A stretch of DNA of 64,000 bases from positions 62,001 through 126,000 of the forward strand of contig NZ_FWDP01000004.1 in the NCBI RefSeq assembly GCF_900169305.1, given 5' to 3'. The stretch comes from Marinilactibacillus piezotolerans. GTDB lineage: Bacteria; Bacillota; Bacilli; Lactobacillales; Carnobacteriaceae_A. The notes beneath the pieces are model-generated. The model was not told where the DNA came from, made no database searches, and saw only the letters and a list, made by a program, of their open reading frames with translations. Shown in pieces: positions 35,411 through 44,344 of this stretch; positions within the stretch are counted from its first letter, which is position 1; every line of letters starts with the position of its first letter. The position numbers were made by a program, and so were the translations under genes.

Positions 35411-36796
35411 ATGAAACAAGTCGACAAGTATACCAATAAAAAAGTACTCGTGCTGGGACTGGCGCTGAGTGGTGTAAGCGCAGCGAAGTTATTACATAGC
35501 TTAAAGGCATTGGTTACCGTTAATGATTATAAAGATCTAGATGATAATCCAGCTGCCAGAGAGTTGATCAACGAAGGATTGAAAGTCATTACTGGTGGAC
35601 ACCCAATCGATCTGCTTGATGAAGACTTTGAATTGATTGTCAAAAATCCGGGAATTCCTTACTCCAATCCAATTGTGAAAAAAGGGATTGAAAAAGGCAT
35701 TCCCATCATTACCGAAGTCGAGCTGGCTTATGAAGTCAACGAAAGCCTGATGATCGGAATTACCGGTACTAATGGAAAAACAACCACAACGACAATGGTA
35801 ACGGATATTTTGAATACAGACCGTCAGAGCGGCAGAGCTTTTGCGGCTGGAAATATCGGGACACCGGCCAGTCAAGTAGCGATGAAAGCAGAAGCATCTG
35901 ATGTGACTGTTTTAGAATTATCTAGTTTCCAGTTACTTGGCACGCGTAAACTGAAGCCGGCTATATCAGTCATCACAAATCTTTATTCAGCGCATCTAGA
36001 TTACCATGGGACAAGAGAAGAATATGTTAAAGCAAAACTGAAGATTACAGATAACCAAGATGCTGACGATTTTTTTGTCTATAATGCGGATCAGAGTGAA
36101 TTAGCAGGATTGGCACGTCAGCATAGTCGGGCTCAGCTGGTTCCTTTTTCAAGAAAACAGCAGCTGGAAAAAGGTGTATATATCAATAACGGTATCATCT
36201 ACTATAATACTGAAGCTGTTTTGAAGGTTGAGGACATTTTACTGCCGGGGAAACATAATCTAGAGAATGCATTGGCTGCAATAGCTGTCGCTAAATTGCT
36301 TGGACAGTCCAATGATGCAATTAAAAAAGCACTGAGTGCATTCAGAGGGGTTACACACCGTACTCAATTTGTATGTACATTTGAAGACAGGAAGTTCTAC
36401 AACGATTCTAAAGCGACCAATTCTTTAGCAACGATCAATGCGTTAGAAGGGTTTAAAGAGCCGATTATCTTATTAGCCGGAGGTTTAGATCGAGGGGTTT
36501 CTTTTGATGAATTGATTCCGTCAATGAGAGAGCATGTCAAAGCGGTATTGGCATTTGGTGAAACTGCGGATGCTATAGTAGAAACTGCTGAACGTGCAGG
36601 CGTCTCAAAAACCATGAAAGTCGTCAATGTAGAACAGGCAGTCCCAGAAGCTTATAAACTCAGTGATCCTAATGATATTATTTTGCTTTCTCCGGCTTGT
36701 GCAAGTTGGGATCAATATCCGAGCTTTGAAGTGAGAGGGAATGCATATATGGAAAGCATCGAACGATTTATCCGATCCCGGCAAGAGGAGGCATAA
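35411..36796 (+). CDS. murD: UDP-N-acetylmuramoylalanine--D-glutamate ligase
   Basis: A 461-residue cytoplasmic Mur ligase adding D-glutamate. The ATP-binding motif GTNGKTTTTT is near residue 118, and KATNSLAT and GGLDRG mark later family segments. I start at ATG 35411, which has AAGAGGA upstream; the GTG at 35387 precedes that site. It is followed by murG after 21 bases. Confidence 0.96.
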   Translation: MKQVDKYTNKKVLVLGLALSGVSAAKLLHSLKALVTVNDYKDLDDNPAARELINEGLKVITGGHPIDLLDEDFELIVKNPGIPYSNPIVKKGIEKGIPIITEVELAYEVNESLMIGITGTNGKTTTTTMVTDILNTDRQSGRAFAAGNIGTPASQVAMKAEASDVTVLELSSFQLLGTRKLKPAISVITNLYSAHLDYHGTREEYVKAKLKITDNQDADDFFVYNADQSELAGLARQHSRAQLVPFSRKQQLEKGVYINNGIIYYNTEAVLKVEDILLPGKHNLENALAAIAVAKLLGQSNDAIKKALSAFRGVTHRTQFVCTFEDRKFYNDSKATNSLATINALEGFKEPIILLAGGLDRGVSFDELIPSMREHVKAVLAFGETADAIVETAERAGVSKTMKVVNVEQAVPEAYKLSDPNDIILLSPACASWDQYPSFEVRGNAYMESIERFIRSRQEEA

Positions 36797-36817
36797 AGCA
36801 CCTTGTGTGTGTAAAGC

Positions 36818-37942
36818 ATGAAAGTCATTTTAACAGGCGGAGGCACCGGCGGACATATTTATCCGGCGCTGGCTCTCAAAAAGAGAATTGAAGAAATCTA
36901 TCCAACTGCAGAATTTCTTTATATAGGAACCAGTCGAGGTCTAGAAAGCAAGATAGTTCCAGACAATCAGGTTCCATTTAAAGCGATTGAAGTAGAGGGG
37001 TTTAAACGGAAACTGAATCTATCCGGCATACTCTATAATCTGAACACTGTGAAACTGTTCTTGACGAGTATCGGCAAGGCTAAAAAAATTGTAAAAGAAT
37101 TTTCACCGGATATAGTGATCGGAACTGGCGGCTACGTTTGCGCTCCTGTTTGTTATGCGGCTGCAAAAGCCGGTTTTCCGACAATGATTCATGAACAGAA
37201 CAGTGTCGCAGGAATCACCAATAAATTTTTGGCACGCTATGTAGACAAAGTTGCAATTTGTTTTGAGGAAGCAGCAAATCAATTTAAAGGCAATGAATCA
37301 AAGGTTGTCTATACCGGGAATCCGCGAGCACAGGAAGTAGCAGGTATTGAATGGTCGCCTATACTTAAAGAGTTTGATCTAGATCCTGTAAAAGAAACAG
37401 TGTTGATTTTTGGCGGCAGCAGAGGTGCTCAAAAAATCAATCAAGCCTTTATAGAAAGTTTTGACTTGCTTGAAGAACAGCACTATCAAGTGCTTTATGT
37501 TACAGGTGAGGTGCACTTTGAGGAAATCTCAAATAAGCTCAAGCAGAAGTATCCTTCTGTCTACCCTTCTGACACAGTGAAGGTTGTGCCTTATATCAAA
37601 GAAATGCCTAAAGTCTTTGCGGCAGTTTCTCTGGTTGTCGGCAGAAGCGGTGCTACAACTCTCGCAGAATTAACTTCTCTGGGAATGCCGAGCATCTTGA
37701 TTCCCAGTCCGAATGTTACCGAAGACCATCAGACGAAAAATGCATTGAGTCTAGCAGATAAAGATGCAGCTGTCATGATAAAGGAATCGGAACTGACAAA
37801 ACAGCGGTTTGTGGAAGAAATCAGTCAACTGATGAGCGACTCTAATAGAAGAAAACAAATGGCTGTCCACTCAAAAGAAATTGGGAAACAAAAAGCTTCA
37901 GACGAATTGATTGCCGTTATAAATACGATCAAAAAAACTTGA
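36818..37942 (+). CDS. murG: UDP-GlcNAc transferase MurG (lipid II synthesis)
   Basis: A 374-residue GT28 enzyme adding GlcNAc to lipid I at the inner membrane face. The glycine-rich GGGTGGHIYPA (7-17) and the HEQNSVAG and GGSRGAQ segments are conserved. The start is constrained: an in-frame stop lies two codons upstream of ATG 36818. There is no Shine-Dalgarno sequence near it (the closest, GAGGAGG at 36785-36791, is 26 bases away), so translation may depend on coupling to murD. Confidence 0.95.
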   Translation: MKVILTGGGTGGHIYPALALKKRIEEIYPTAEFLYIGTSRGLESKIVPDNQVPFKAIEVEGFKRKLNLSGILYNLNTVKLFLTSIGKAKKIVKEFSPDIVIGTGGYVCAPVCYAAAKAGFPTMIHEQNSVAGITNKFLARYVDKVAICFEEAANQFKGNESKVVYTGNPRAQEVAGIEWSPILKEFDLDPVKETVLIFGGSRGAQKINQAFIESFDLLEEQHYQVLYVTGEVHFEEISNKLKQKYPSVYPSDTVKVVPYIKEMPKVFAAVSLVVGRSGATTLAELTSLGMPSILIPSPNVTEDHQTKNALSLADKDAAVMIKESELTKQRFVEEISQLMSDSNRRKQMAVHSKEIGKQKASDELIAVINTIKKT

Positions 37943-37960
37943 GACGAATAGGAGGAGAGT

Positions 37961-38815
37961 TTGTTGAAGCAGAATCAAGAACAACCAGTACAGTCTACCG
38001 TAACGGATATAAAAGATCTTTATTCAAAAAAAAATCATAACTCTCCTCGTCATGAAGACAAATATGGGAAAAGACTCAAGTTAAAATGGTCTGTACTAAT
38101 GATTCTGTTTTCGATGATGCTGCTGATCTCTGTGTATTTTCTTACCCCATACAGCAAAATTGATACTCTGACGGTCCAAGGTTCAAATGAAGTGCTTGAC
38201 CAAGAAATTATAGAGAGCAGTGAAATTCAATCTGGGCAATCCTTATGGGAAACCTATCTGGAGAGAGAGGCCATTTCTCAAAAAGTTAAAGAGTCACTGC
38301 CGCAGGTCGAAAGCATAGAGTTGAATATCAGCGGATTGAATCAATTGAATTTTGCAGTTAGCGAATACCAGACGGTAGCATTACTGATAAAAAATGACCA
38401 ATATTATAAAGTGCTGGAAAATGGTGCTGTACTTGAAGAAGCCAATCCGAATACGAATGGTGGTCTGCCTATTATGCGGAATTTCAATGATAGTGAAGTG
38501 CTGGAACAGATGATGGCAGAATATAATACACTAAGTACATCCGTTCAAGCAATGATTTCTGAAGTTGAATGGGTGGAATCTGAAAGGAACTCGCTGCTGA
38601 TCAAAGCTTATATGAACAATGGAAACGAAATCCTTGCTTCGATTCCGAGTTTTTCTGAAAGAATGCAGCATTATCCACAGTTGGTAAAAGCGGTTAAAGG
38701 CGAAAATGGTCTGTTCGATTTGGAAGCTGGAGCTTATTTCATCCCGTTTGCTTCTGAAGATGAACAATCTTATGATGAAGAAAACCAGGTTGATCTAAAT
38801 GAGACTTCTGAATAA
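37961..38815 (+). CDS. divIB: Cell division protein DivIB (FtsQ)
   Basis: A 284-residue bitopic protein: cytoplasmic N-terminus (1-45), one helix (about 46-67, VLMILFSMMLLISVYFL), a POTRA domain (about 70-140) and a beta domain, ending in an acidic tail. It stabilises the FtsL-DivIC-PBP complex. The start is TTG 37961 or TTG 37964; AGGAGGAGA lies just upstream. A 231-base gap with new promoters separates it from ftsA. Confidence 0.92.
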   Translation: MLKQNQEQPVQSTVTDIKDLYSKKNHNSPRHEDKYGKRLKLKWSVLMILFSMMLLISVYFLTPYSKIDTLTVQGSNEVLDQEIIESSEIQSGQSLWETYLEREAISQKVKESLPQVESIELNISGLNQLNFAVSEYQTVALLIKNDQYYKVLENGAVLEEANPNTNGGLPIMRNFNDSEVLEQMMAEYNTLSTSVQAMISEVEWVESERNSLLIKAYMNNGNEILASIPSFSERMQHYPQLVKAVKGENGLFDLEAGAYFIPFASEDEQSYDEENQVDLNETSE

Positions 38816-38880
38816 GTTCATATATTTCAGAGACTGTTACACAATCGTTATCTTTTGAAGGGATAAATCTCCAAACTATC

Positions 38881-38910
38881 TTCAATAACACTAGCGATGT
38901 GTGGTAAAAT
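38881..38910 (+). promoter_or_regulatory. Candidate distal ftsA promoter
   Basis: TTCAAT, 18 bases, TAAAAT, with TG before the -10 (TGGTAAAAT). Confidence 0.45.
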
Positions 38911-38936
38911 AAGCAGTAACTTCATGAAAAAATCAA

Positions 38937-38979
38937 CTCGGATCCAATTTTTGGATTCGAGGCATTATAAATGTACAAT
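38937..38979 (+). promoter_or_regulatory. ftsA promoter overlapping an 11-bp hairpin
   Basis: CTCGGATCCAA pairs with TTGGATTCGAG across a TTT loop (38937-38961). The right arm contains the -35 of TTGGAT-17-TACAAT (38951-38979). No T-run follows, so it is not a plain terminator. Confidence 0.5.
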
Positions 38980-39046
38980 TAGAAAAAAAAGATTTGTCCT
39001 TAACAGAATAAAAACTATCCTATAGAGAATGGAGGGTTAGCCAACA

Positions 39047-40369
39047 ATGGAAAATGGAATTTATACAAGTTTAGATATTGGAACGACTTCTATAAAAGTC
39101 ATTGTAGCTGAAGTCCTCAATAATCAAATGAATGTAATTGGAGTCGGCAGCGAAAAGTCTAAAGGAATAAACAAAGGCATGATCGTTGATATCGATGAAA
39201 CCAGCAACGCGATTGCCCATGCTGTAAAGCAGGCGGAAGAAAAGTCAGGGTTAGAGATACAAGATCTAGTTGTAGGAATACCTGCAAATGGTGTAGAGAT
39301 TATCCCGTTTAATGGTTATATCCAGATAGACGACAGCAGCCAGGAAATTTCTGATCAAGACGTCGAACAATTAATCAGAGAAACCTGTTTGACAAAGGTA
39401 CCTTCTGATAAAGAGATGATCTCTATAATGGTTGAAGAGTTTCTTGTCGATGGATTCGATGAAATCAAAGATCCGCGCGGTATGGTGGGAGAACGACTGG
39501 AATTATATGGGACAATGTTGGCCATTCCTAAATCGATCGTCCATAACATCAAAAAATGTGTTCAAAAATCAGGTCATGGAATCCAGGATTTGATTCTGCA
39601 GCCGCAAGCAATGGCTCAGCTCGTACTTTCTGAAGATGAAAGACAATTCGGTACTGTACAGATCGATATCGGCGGCGGACAGACAACCGCTTCTGCGATC
39701 CACGACCATCAATTAAAATACGTCTATGTTGAACAGCAAGGCGGAGAATTCATTACAAAAGATATTTCTTTAGTCTTGAATACTTCTCTGCAAAATGCAG
39801 AAAGCCTAAAAAGAGAAGTTGGATACGCTTTTTCATCTCAAGCATCAGCAGATCAGACAGTTTTAGTAGATGTAGTGGGCGAAAAAGAACCGGTCAGAGT
39901 TAAAGAGTCCTATATCGCCGAAATTATTGAAGCTAGAGTGGAACAAATATTTGAAACATTAAAGGCTGAGCTGAACCGGATCGGGGCACTTTCCTTGCCT
40001 GGAAAAGTGAAGTTGACAGGTGGAGCAGCAGCGATTCCTGGAATCAGAGAACTGGCAGAAGATATATTCGAAGTTGAAGTAGCAGTGTACATACCAGATT
40101 ATATGGGTGTACGGTACCCATCCTTTACAAACGCAATTTCATTAGTGTACTACGAAGGGAAATTAGAGGGTATTCAAAAACTGATCAATCAAGTCAGTTT
40201 ATCTAATCATGGGTTGATTTCTGCTGGTCAAATCCAGCAGCCTCAGTCAAAGTCTGAGTATACTCAATCTTCATCGCATAACGAAACAAATGCACATTCA
40301 TCAAATTCGTCAGAAAAACAACCTTTCACAGAAAAAATTAAAAACTTTTTCTCGACATTTTTTGATTAA
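39047..40369 (+). CDS. ftsA: Cell division protein FtsA
   Basis: A 440-residue actin-like ATPase that tethers FtsZ to the membrane. Phosphate 1 motif LDIGTTSIKV (8-17), the SHS2/1C domain (about 85-165), and QIDIGGGQT near 205 for phosphate 2. A Ser/Asn/Gln-rich linker leads to the C-terminal amphipathic helix FTEKIKNFFSTFF, the membrane anchor. GGAGGG lies before ATG 39047. ftsZ follows after 24 bases. Confidence 0.96.
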   Translation: MENGIYTSLDIGTTSIKVIVAEVLNNQMNVIGVGSEKSKGINKGMIVDIDETSNAIAHAVKQAEEKSGLEIQDLVVGIPANGVEIIPFNGYIQIDDSSQEISDQDVEQLIRETCLTKVPSDKEMISIMVEEFLVDGFDEIKDPRGMVGERLELYGTMLAIPKSIVHNIKKCVQKSGHGIQDLILQPQAMAQLVLSEDERQFGTVQIDIGGGQTTASAIHDHQLKYVYVEQQGGEFITKDISLVLNTSLQNAESLKREVGYAFSSQASADQTVLVDVVGEKEPVRVKESYIAEIIEARVEQIFETLKAELNRIGALSLPGKVKLTGGAAAIPGIRELAEDIFEVEVAVYIPDYMGVRYPSFTNAISLVYYEGKLEGIQKLINQVSLSNHGLISAGQIQQPQSKSEYTQSSSHNETNAHSSNSSEKQPFTEKIKNFFSTFFD

Positions 40370-40393
40370 ATATCGTAAACAGGAGGAAAAAGA

Positions 40394-41623
40394 ATGGATT
40401 TAGAATTCGATACGATTGCATCGCAAGGTGCGGTATTAAAAGTTATTGGTGTTGGAGGTGCCGGAGGTAACGCGGTCAACCGAATGATCCAAGACGGCGT
40501 ACAAGGTGTAGAATTTATTGTTGCCAATACAGATGTGCAAGCACTGGATATGATGAGAGCTGAAACTAAAATTCAATTAGGGCCCAAATTAACAAGAGGT
40601 CTGGGCGCCGGCGCGAACCCGGAAGTTGGAAGAAAGTCAGCAGAAGAAAGTGAAGAAGCAATCGCAGAAGCGCTAAGCGGAGCAGACATGGTATTTGTAA
40701 CTGCTGGAATGGGCGGCGGAACTGGAACAGGAGCTGCTGGTATTGTAGCTAGAATCGCAAAAGAACAAGGCGCTTTAACAGTTGGTGTCATTACTCGTCC
40801 GTTTACCTTTGAAGGGCCGAAAAAAGGGCGTTTTGCAGCAGAAGGAATTGCATCAATGAGAGAGCATGTTGACACCTTAGTAACGATTTCAAATAATCGT
40901 CTGCTTGAGATTGTAGACAAGAAGACTCCAATGATGGAAGCATTCAGAGAAGCCGATAATGTACTGCGTCAAGGTGTGCAAGGAATTTCAGACTTGATTA
41001 CAAATCCAGGATATGTAAACTTAGACTTTGCTGATGTTAAAACTGTAATGGAAAATCAAGGTTCTGCCTTAATGGGAATCGGAACTGCAACAGGGGAAAA
41101 CAGAACAGCAGAAGCAACGAAGAAAGCCATCTCTTCTCCATTGCTGGAAGTGTCTGTAGCCGGAGCCGAATCTGTATTGCTGAACATTACAGGTGGATCA
41201 GACTTGACGCTTTTCGAAGCACAAGATGCTTCCGATATTGTTTCTGCAGCAGCAACAAGCGACGTAAATATCATTTTCGGTACATCTATTAATGAGGAAC
41301 TGGGAGACGAAGTTGTTGTAACAGTTATTGCAACAGGTATTGATGGAGAGAAGAAAGAGACGAAGAAACCTTCTGCAGCAAATAAAATCAATACTCAAGC
41401 AAGTACACCGAAAAAAGCAGAGAACGACCCTTTCGGAAACTGGGATATCAGAAAAGAACCTAACTTAAGAGACCGTCACAATGCTGATCTTGATCAAGCA
41501 AAAGAAGCGCCTGAAGAAACCAAAGAAAAAGATCTGTTTTCAAGAGATGATGCATCAAATCGTTCTGGATCAGATGATGAAGTCGATACACCGCCGTTTT
41601 TTAGAAGAAGAAGAAAGAGATAA
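40394..41623 (+). CDS. ftsZ: Cell division protein FtsZ
   Basis: A 409-residue tubulin-like GTPase forming the Z ring. The tubulin signature GGGTGTGAA (about 107-115) and the N-terminal [13 protein letters not shown] loop are intact, and the synergy-loop region follows. A variable acidic linker (about 320-395) ends in the C-terminal peptide [12 protein letters not shown], which contacts FtsA, SepF and EzrA, all encoded in this window. AGGAGG lies before ATG 40394. Confidence 0.97.
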   Translation: MDLEFDTIASQGAVLKVIGVGGAGGNAVNRMIQDGVQGVEFIVANTDVQALDMMRAETKIQLGPKLTRGLGAGANPEVGRKSAEESEEAIAEALSGADMVFVTAGMGGGTGTGAAGIVARIAKEQGALTVGVITRPFTFEGPKKGRFAAEGIASMREHVDTLVTISNNRLLEIVDKKTPMMEAFREADNVLRQGVQGISDLITNPGYVNLDFADVKTVMENQGSALMGIGTATGENRTAEATKKAISSPLLEVSVAGAESVLLNITGGSDLTLFEAQDASDIVSAAATSDVNIIFGTSINEELGDEVVVTVIATGIDGEKKETKKPSAANKINTQASTPKKAENDPFGNWDIRKEPNLRDRHNADLDQAKEAPEETKEKDLFSRDDASNRSGSDDEVDTPPFFRRRRKR

Positions 41624-41654
41624 GGATCAGGTCTTTTCGAAAGGAGTCTTATAA

Positions 41655-42131
41655 ATGGGAATCAAAGACAAGTTAAATAACTTTTTCTTTTTAGAAGAAG
41701 ATTCTGAAGAAGTGGAAGAGCCAGCTGAACAGTCTGCTGTTTCATCAAAAAAAGAACAGCCGAAGCCTAAAGCAGCCAAGCCTGTACTCAATAAAAGTCA
41801 ACCTGTTAGAAAAACCGTTCAAAATCAAAATGTTGTCGCGATCAATCAACAGCAAGCAATGAAAAAACCTCGTATTCATGTGATGGAACCGCGCACTTAT
41901 TCTGAAGTACAAGCTGTAGCTGATATTTTGCTGAATAATCAGTCTGTTATCTTGAACTTTAGAAGAATGGAAAAAGATCAAGCTAAAAAAGTTATTGATT
42001 TTCTCATGGGGGCTACCTATGCCATTAAAGGCGATATTGAAAGAATCGGTGAAGAAATTTTTGTTTGTACTCCTCAATCTGTTGAACTTGATGGAGCTGA
42101 GTTGCAGGCTTTGAAAAATCAGGATTTTTAA
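41655..42131 (+). CDS. sepF: Cell division protein SepF
   Basis: A 158-residue protein. The N-terminal amphipathic membrane anchor (MGIKDKLNNFFFL) is followed by an acidic and Lys-rich linker, and the C-terminal SepF domain (about 75-155, with VILNFRRMEKDQAKKVIDFL). It supports FtsZ assembly and membrane attachment. AAAGGAG lies before ATG 41655. It is followed by yggT and ylmH, as in Bacillus (ylmF-ylmG-ylmH). Confidence 0.95.
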   Translation: MGIKDKLNNFFFLEEDSEEVEEPAEQSAVSSKKEQPKPKAAKPVLNKSQPVRKTVQNQNVVAINQQQAMKKPRIHVMEPRTYSEVQAVADILLNNQSVILNFRRMEKDQAKKVIDFLMGATYAIKGDIERIGEEIFVCTPQSVELDGAELQALKNQDF

Positions 42132-42152
42132 CAGAAACGGAGACTTTATTAA

Positions 42153-42458
42153 ATGGTGTCACAAATTTTAATTTCGATCTATAATCTGCTAAGCAGTCTA
42201 ATCAATATTTATCGACTGCTGCTGGTTGTTTATTTCTTAATGTCATGGCTCCCAGGAGCTTATCAATCTGGCTTAGGACAGTTGTTGGCCCGGATCTGCG
42301 AACCTTATGTATCATTTTTCCGTCGATTCGTTCCGCCGATCGGTATGTTCAGTCTTGCTGGGCTAGTTGCGTTACTTGCCTTATCTCTAATCGAAATGGG
42401 ATTAGGCCCACTCTTTAATATTATTTATCAATTGCTTTATCAACTAGGGATATCGTGA
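42153..42458 (+). CDS. yggT: YggT family membrane protein (YlmG)
   Basis: A 101-residue protein with two hydrophobic stretches (YRLLLVVYFLMSWLPG and LAGLVALLALSLIEMGL). The conserved central segment CEPYVSFFRRFVPPIGMFS defines YggT/YlmG. Its role is unclear; plant and cyanobacterial relatives affect membrane organisation and division. CGGAGA precedes ATG 42153. In the sepF operon. Confidence 0.92.
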   Translation: MVSQILISIYNLLSSLINIYRLLLVVYFLMSWLPGAYQSGLGQLLARICEPYVSFFRRFVPPIGMFSLAGLVALLALSLIEMGLGPLFNIIYQLLYQLGIS

Positions 42459-42465
42459 GGCAGAT

Positions 42466-43251
42466 ATGGATAATGTATACCAGCATTTCAGAAAAGACGA
42501 ACAGCTCTTTATCGACTCAGTGTATGACTGGGTCCGTCAAGTAGAAGAACAGTATACACCTTATTTAACGCCCTTCCTCGATCCAAGACAACAATTCATG
42601 GTTGAATCCGTTGCTGGTCAGAATAGTGAGATTGTTTTGCATAGTTTTGGCGGATATGAGGCAGCAGAACGCAGACGGATCTTCCTTGCACCAGCTTATT
42701 ATGAACCGGCGCAAGAAGATTTTAAGGTTTCTATTTGTGAAATCAGCTATCCGGTGAAGTTTGCTGACTTATCTCATGGTAATATTCTCGGATCGCTTAT
42801 TGGAGCAGGGATCAGCAGAGATACCCTTGGAGATATTGTTACAGATGGTCTCAATTGGCAATGCTTCGTTGACGAAACGATCATGCCATTTCTAATTAGC
42901 CAAATCGACAGCATTGGTCGAATCAAAGTGAATCTTGAAGAAAAAGCATACAAAGATATACTTGTTCCAAAAGATAAGTGGGAGAGTACGAGTGTCATCG
43001 TTTCTTCTTTGAGAATAGACGTTGTTTTAGCCAATGCTTTTAACTTATCCAGACAACGATCAAAAGAATTGATTGCTTCTGGTAAAGTAAAAGTAAACTG
43101 GAATGAAATCGACCGGCCGGATATTGTACTGGGCATTTCAGACGTCCTTTCAATTCGGGGATTTGGCAGAATAAAGCTAAAATCGATCGAAGGAAAAACA
43201 AAAAAGGAAAAAATCAGATTAGAATTGGATATCCTGGACAGGAATCAATAA
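42466..43251 (+). CDS. ylmH: RNA-binding protein YlmH, S4 domain
   Basis: A 261-residue protein with an N-terminal YlmH domain and a C-terminal S4 domain (about 185-250, RIDVVLANAFNLSRQRSKELI). Homologues bind 50S subunits and help rescue stalled ribosomes. The ribosome-binding site (GTGAGG) is weak; the gene starts 7 bases after yggT, so coupling is likely. The divIVA promoter starts just after its stop. Confidence 0.92.
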   Translation: MDNVYQHFRKDEQLFIDSVYDWVRQVEEQYTPYLTPFLDPRQQFMVESVAGQNSEIVLHSFGGYEAAERRRIFLAPAYYEPAQEDFKVSICEISYPVKFADLSHGNILGSLIGAGISRDTLGDIVTDGLNWQCFVDETIMPFLISQIDSIGRIKVNLEEKAYKDILVPKDKWESTSVIVSSLRIDVVLANAFNLSRQRSKELIASGKVKVNWNEIDRPDIVLGISDVLSIRGFGRIKLKSIEGKTKKEKIRLELDILDRNQ

Positions 43252-43276
43252 GGTCTTGTATTAATCCAGGATATTC
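43227..43276 (+). repeat. Inverted repeat spanning the ylmH end and the divIVA promoter
   Basis: ATATCCTGGA (43229-43238) is the exact complement of TCCAGGATAT (43265-43274). The right arm lies inside the spacer of the divIVA promoter. No T-run follows. Confidence 0.6.
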
Positions 43277-43284
43277 ATTATACT
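43256..43284 (+). promoter_or_regulatory. divIVA promoter
   Basis: TTGTAT, 17 bases, TATACT, 69 bases before divIVA. Confidence 0.7.
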
Positions 43285-43352
43285 AATAAGCAAATCTAAC
43301 CTAGTCATTTTTAAATAAATCGTTCATAAAAAAATTACGGAGGGACTCGACA

Positions 43353-44021
43353 ATGGCTTTAACTCCAATGGATATACATAACAAAGAATTTTCTGTCAAG
43401 ATGAGAGGTTACGACCAAGACCAGGTAAATGATTACTTGGATCAGATCATCAAGGATTATGAATTGTTATTGAAACAAAAGAAAGAAACTGAAAAGAAAT
43501 TGGCTCTTGTAGAAGAAAAACTAGCGAACTATGACCAAATGCAAGATTCTCTGAATAAATCAATCATTGTAGCACAAGATGCCGCAGATCGTCTAAAAGA
43601 AAATGCTGAAAAAGAAGCGGAAATGATTACAAAAGAAGCAGAAAATACTGCGGCTCATGTTCGTCAGGATGCAGAGGACCACGCGGATGAGTTATTAAAA
43701 GAAGCGGTTGGAAAAGCTAGAAAAATCGAAGAAGAAACAGAAGCTTTACGTAAACAGAGTCGTATTTTTCGTCAGAGATTACAGTTGATGATCGAGTCAC
43801 AGCTTGAACTTGTAAAAAAGGAAGAGTGGGATGATCTTCTGCAGCCACCTGCTTCTGAAAAAGTTGAAACAAATGTGATCAACGAAGTGAAAACTGAACT
43901 TGATGAAAGAGATGAAACGGAGACAGCTGATATCCCGGAAGAATCGGTTAATGAAGATGAACCAAAAGAGCCTCTGTACCAAGAAGGTATGACACCAGCA
44001 GTAGAATTACCGAATGTATAA
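43353..44021 (+). CDS. divIVA: Cell division initiation protein DivIVA
   Basis: A 222-residue coiled-coil protein that recognises curved membrane at septa and poles. The N-terminal lipid-binding domain (MDIHNKEFSVKMRGYDQDQVNDY, split here only by position 6-28) is typical; a long coiled coil spans about 35-165 and the tail is acidic. Expected tetramer and partner of the division machinery. GGAGGG precedes ATG 43353. It has its own promoter, and the ileS T-box begins just after it. Confidence 0.95.
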   Translation: MALTPMDIHNKEFSVKMRGYDQDQVNDYLDQIIKDYELLLKQKKETEKKLALVEEKLANYDQMQDSLNKSIIVAQDAADRLKENAEKEAEMITKEAENTAAHVRQDAEDHADELLKEAVGKARKIEEETEALRKQSRIFRQRLQLMIESQLELVKKEEWDDLLQPPASEKVETNVINEVKTELDERDETETADIPEESVNEDEPKEPLYQEGMTPAVELPNV

Positions 44022-44049
44022 GGTGTTTTTAACAATACTAATATAAATA

Positions 44050-44310
44050 GCGATCAACTGAAACAAGATAGTCAAAAGAACTTGACAGAGAGCTGAGGAG
44101 GGTGTGAACTCAGCAGTAACTTTTGACCGATCATCCTTCAGCAGCTTTTTCAGTGAATGCCAGTAACTGAAAACGTTACTCTGCGTTAAAGAGTCGAGAA
44201 AAACAAAGTACATTAAGGAAGACACATCTTCAGTATAAATGCAGACTTTGTTTTTGAAGTAAGGTGGTACCACGGAGATTTCGTCCTTTTTTAGGATGAG
44301 GTCTTTTTTT
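44050..44310 (+). ncRNA. T-box riboswitch (isoleucine) upstream of ileS
   Basis: The T-box core AGGTGGTACCACGG is at 44262-44275. Stem I features AGAGAGCTGAG and GTGTGAACTCAGC are at about 44086-44114. The likely specifier is ATC at 44130-44132 followed by A, matching isoleucine. The terminator uses GTCCT and AGGATG with a T-run at 44304-44310. Uncharged tRNA-Ile should stabilise the antiterminator. This fills the 323-base gap. Confidence 0.93.
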
Positions 44311-44344
44311 AATGTAAGAAAATATGAATAAAAGAGGGTAAAAC

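Noticed and set aside
40573-41391. Minus-strand open frames over ftsZ
   Set aside because: They arise from the codon bias of ftsZ; composition is Ser/Ala/Pro-rich as expected for a shadow, without start signals.
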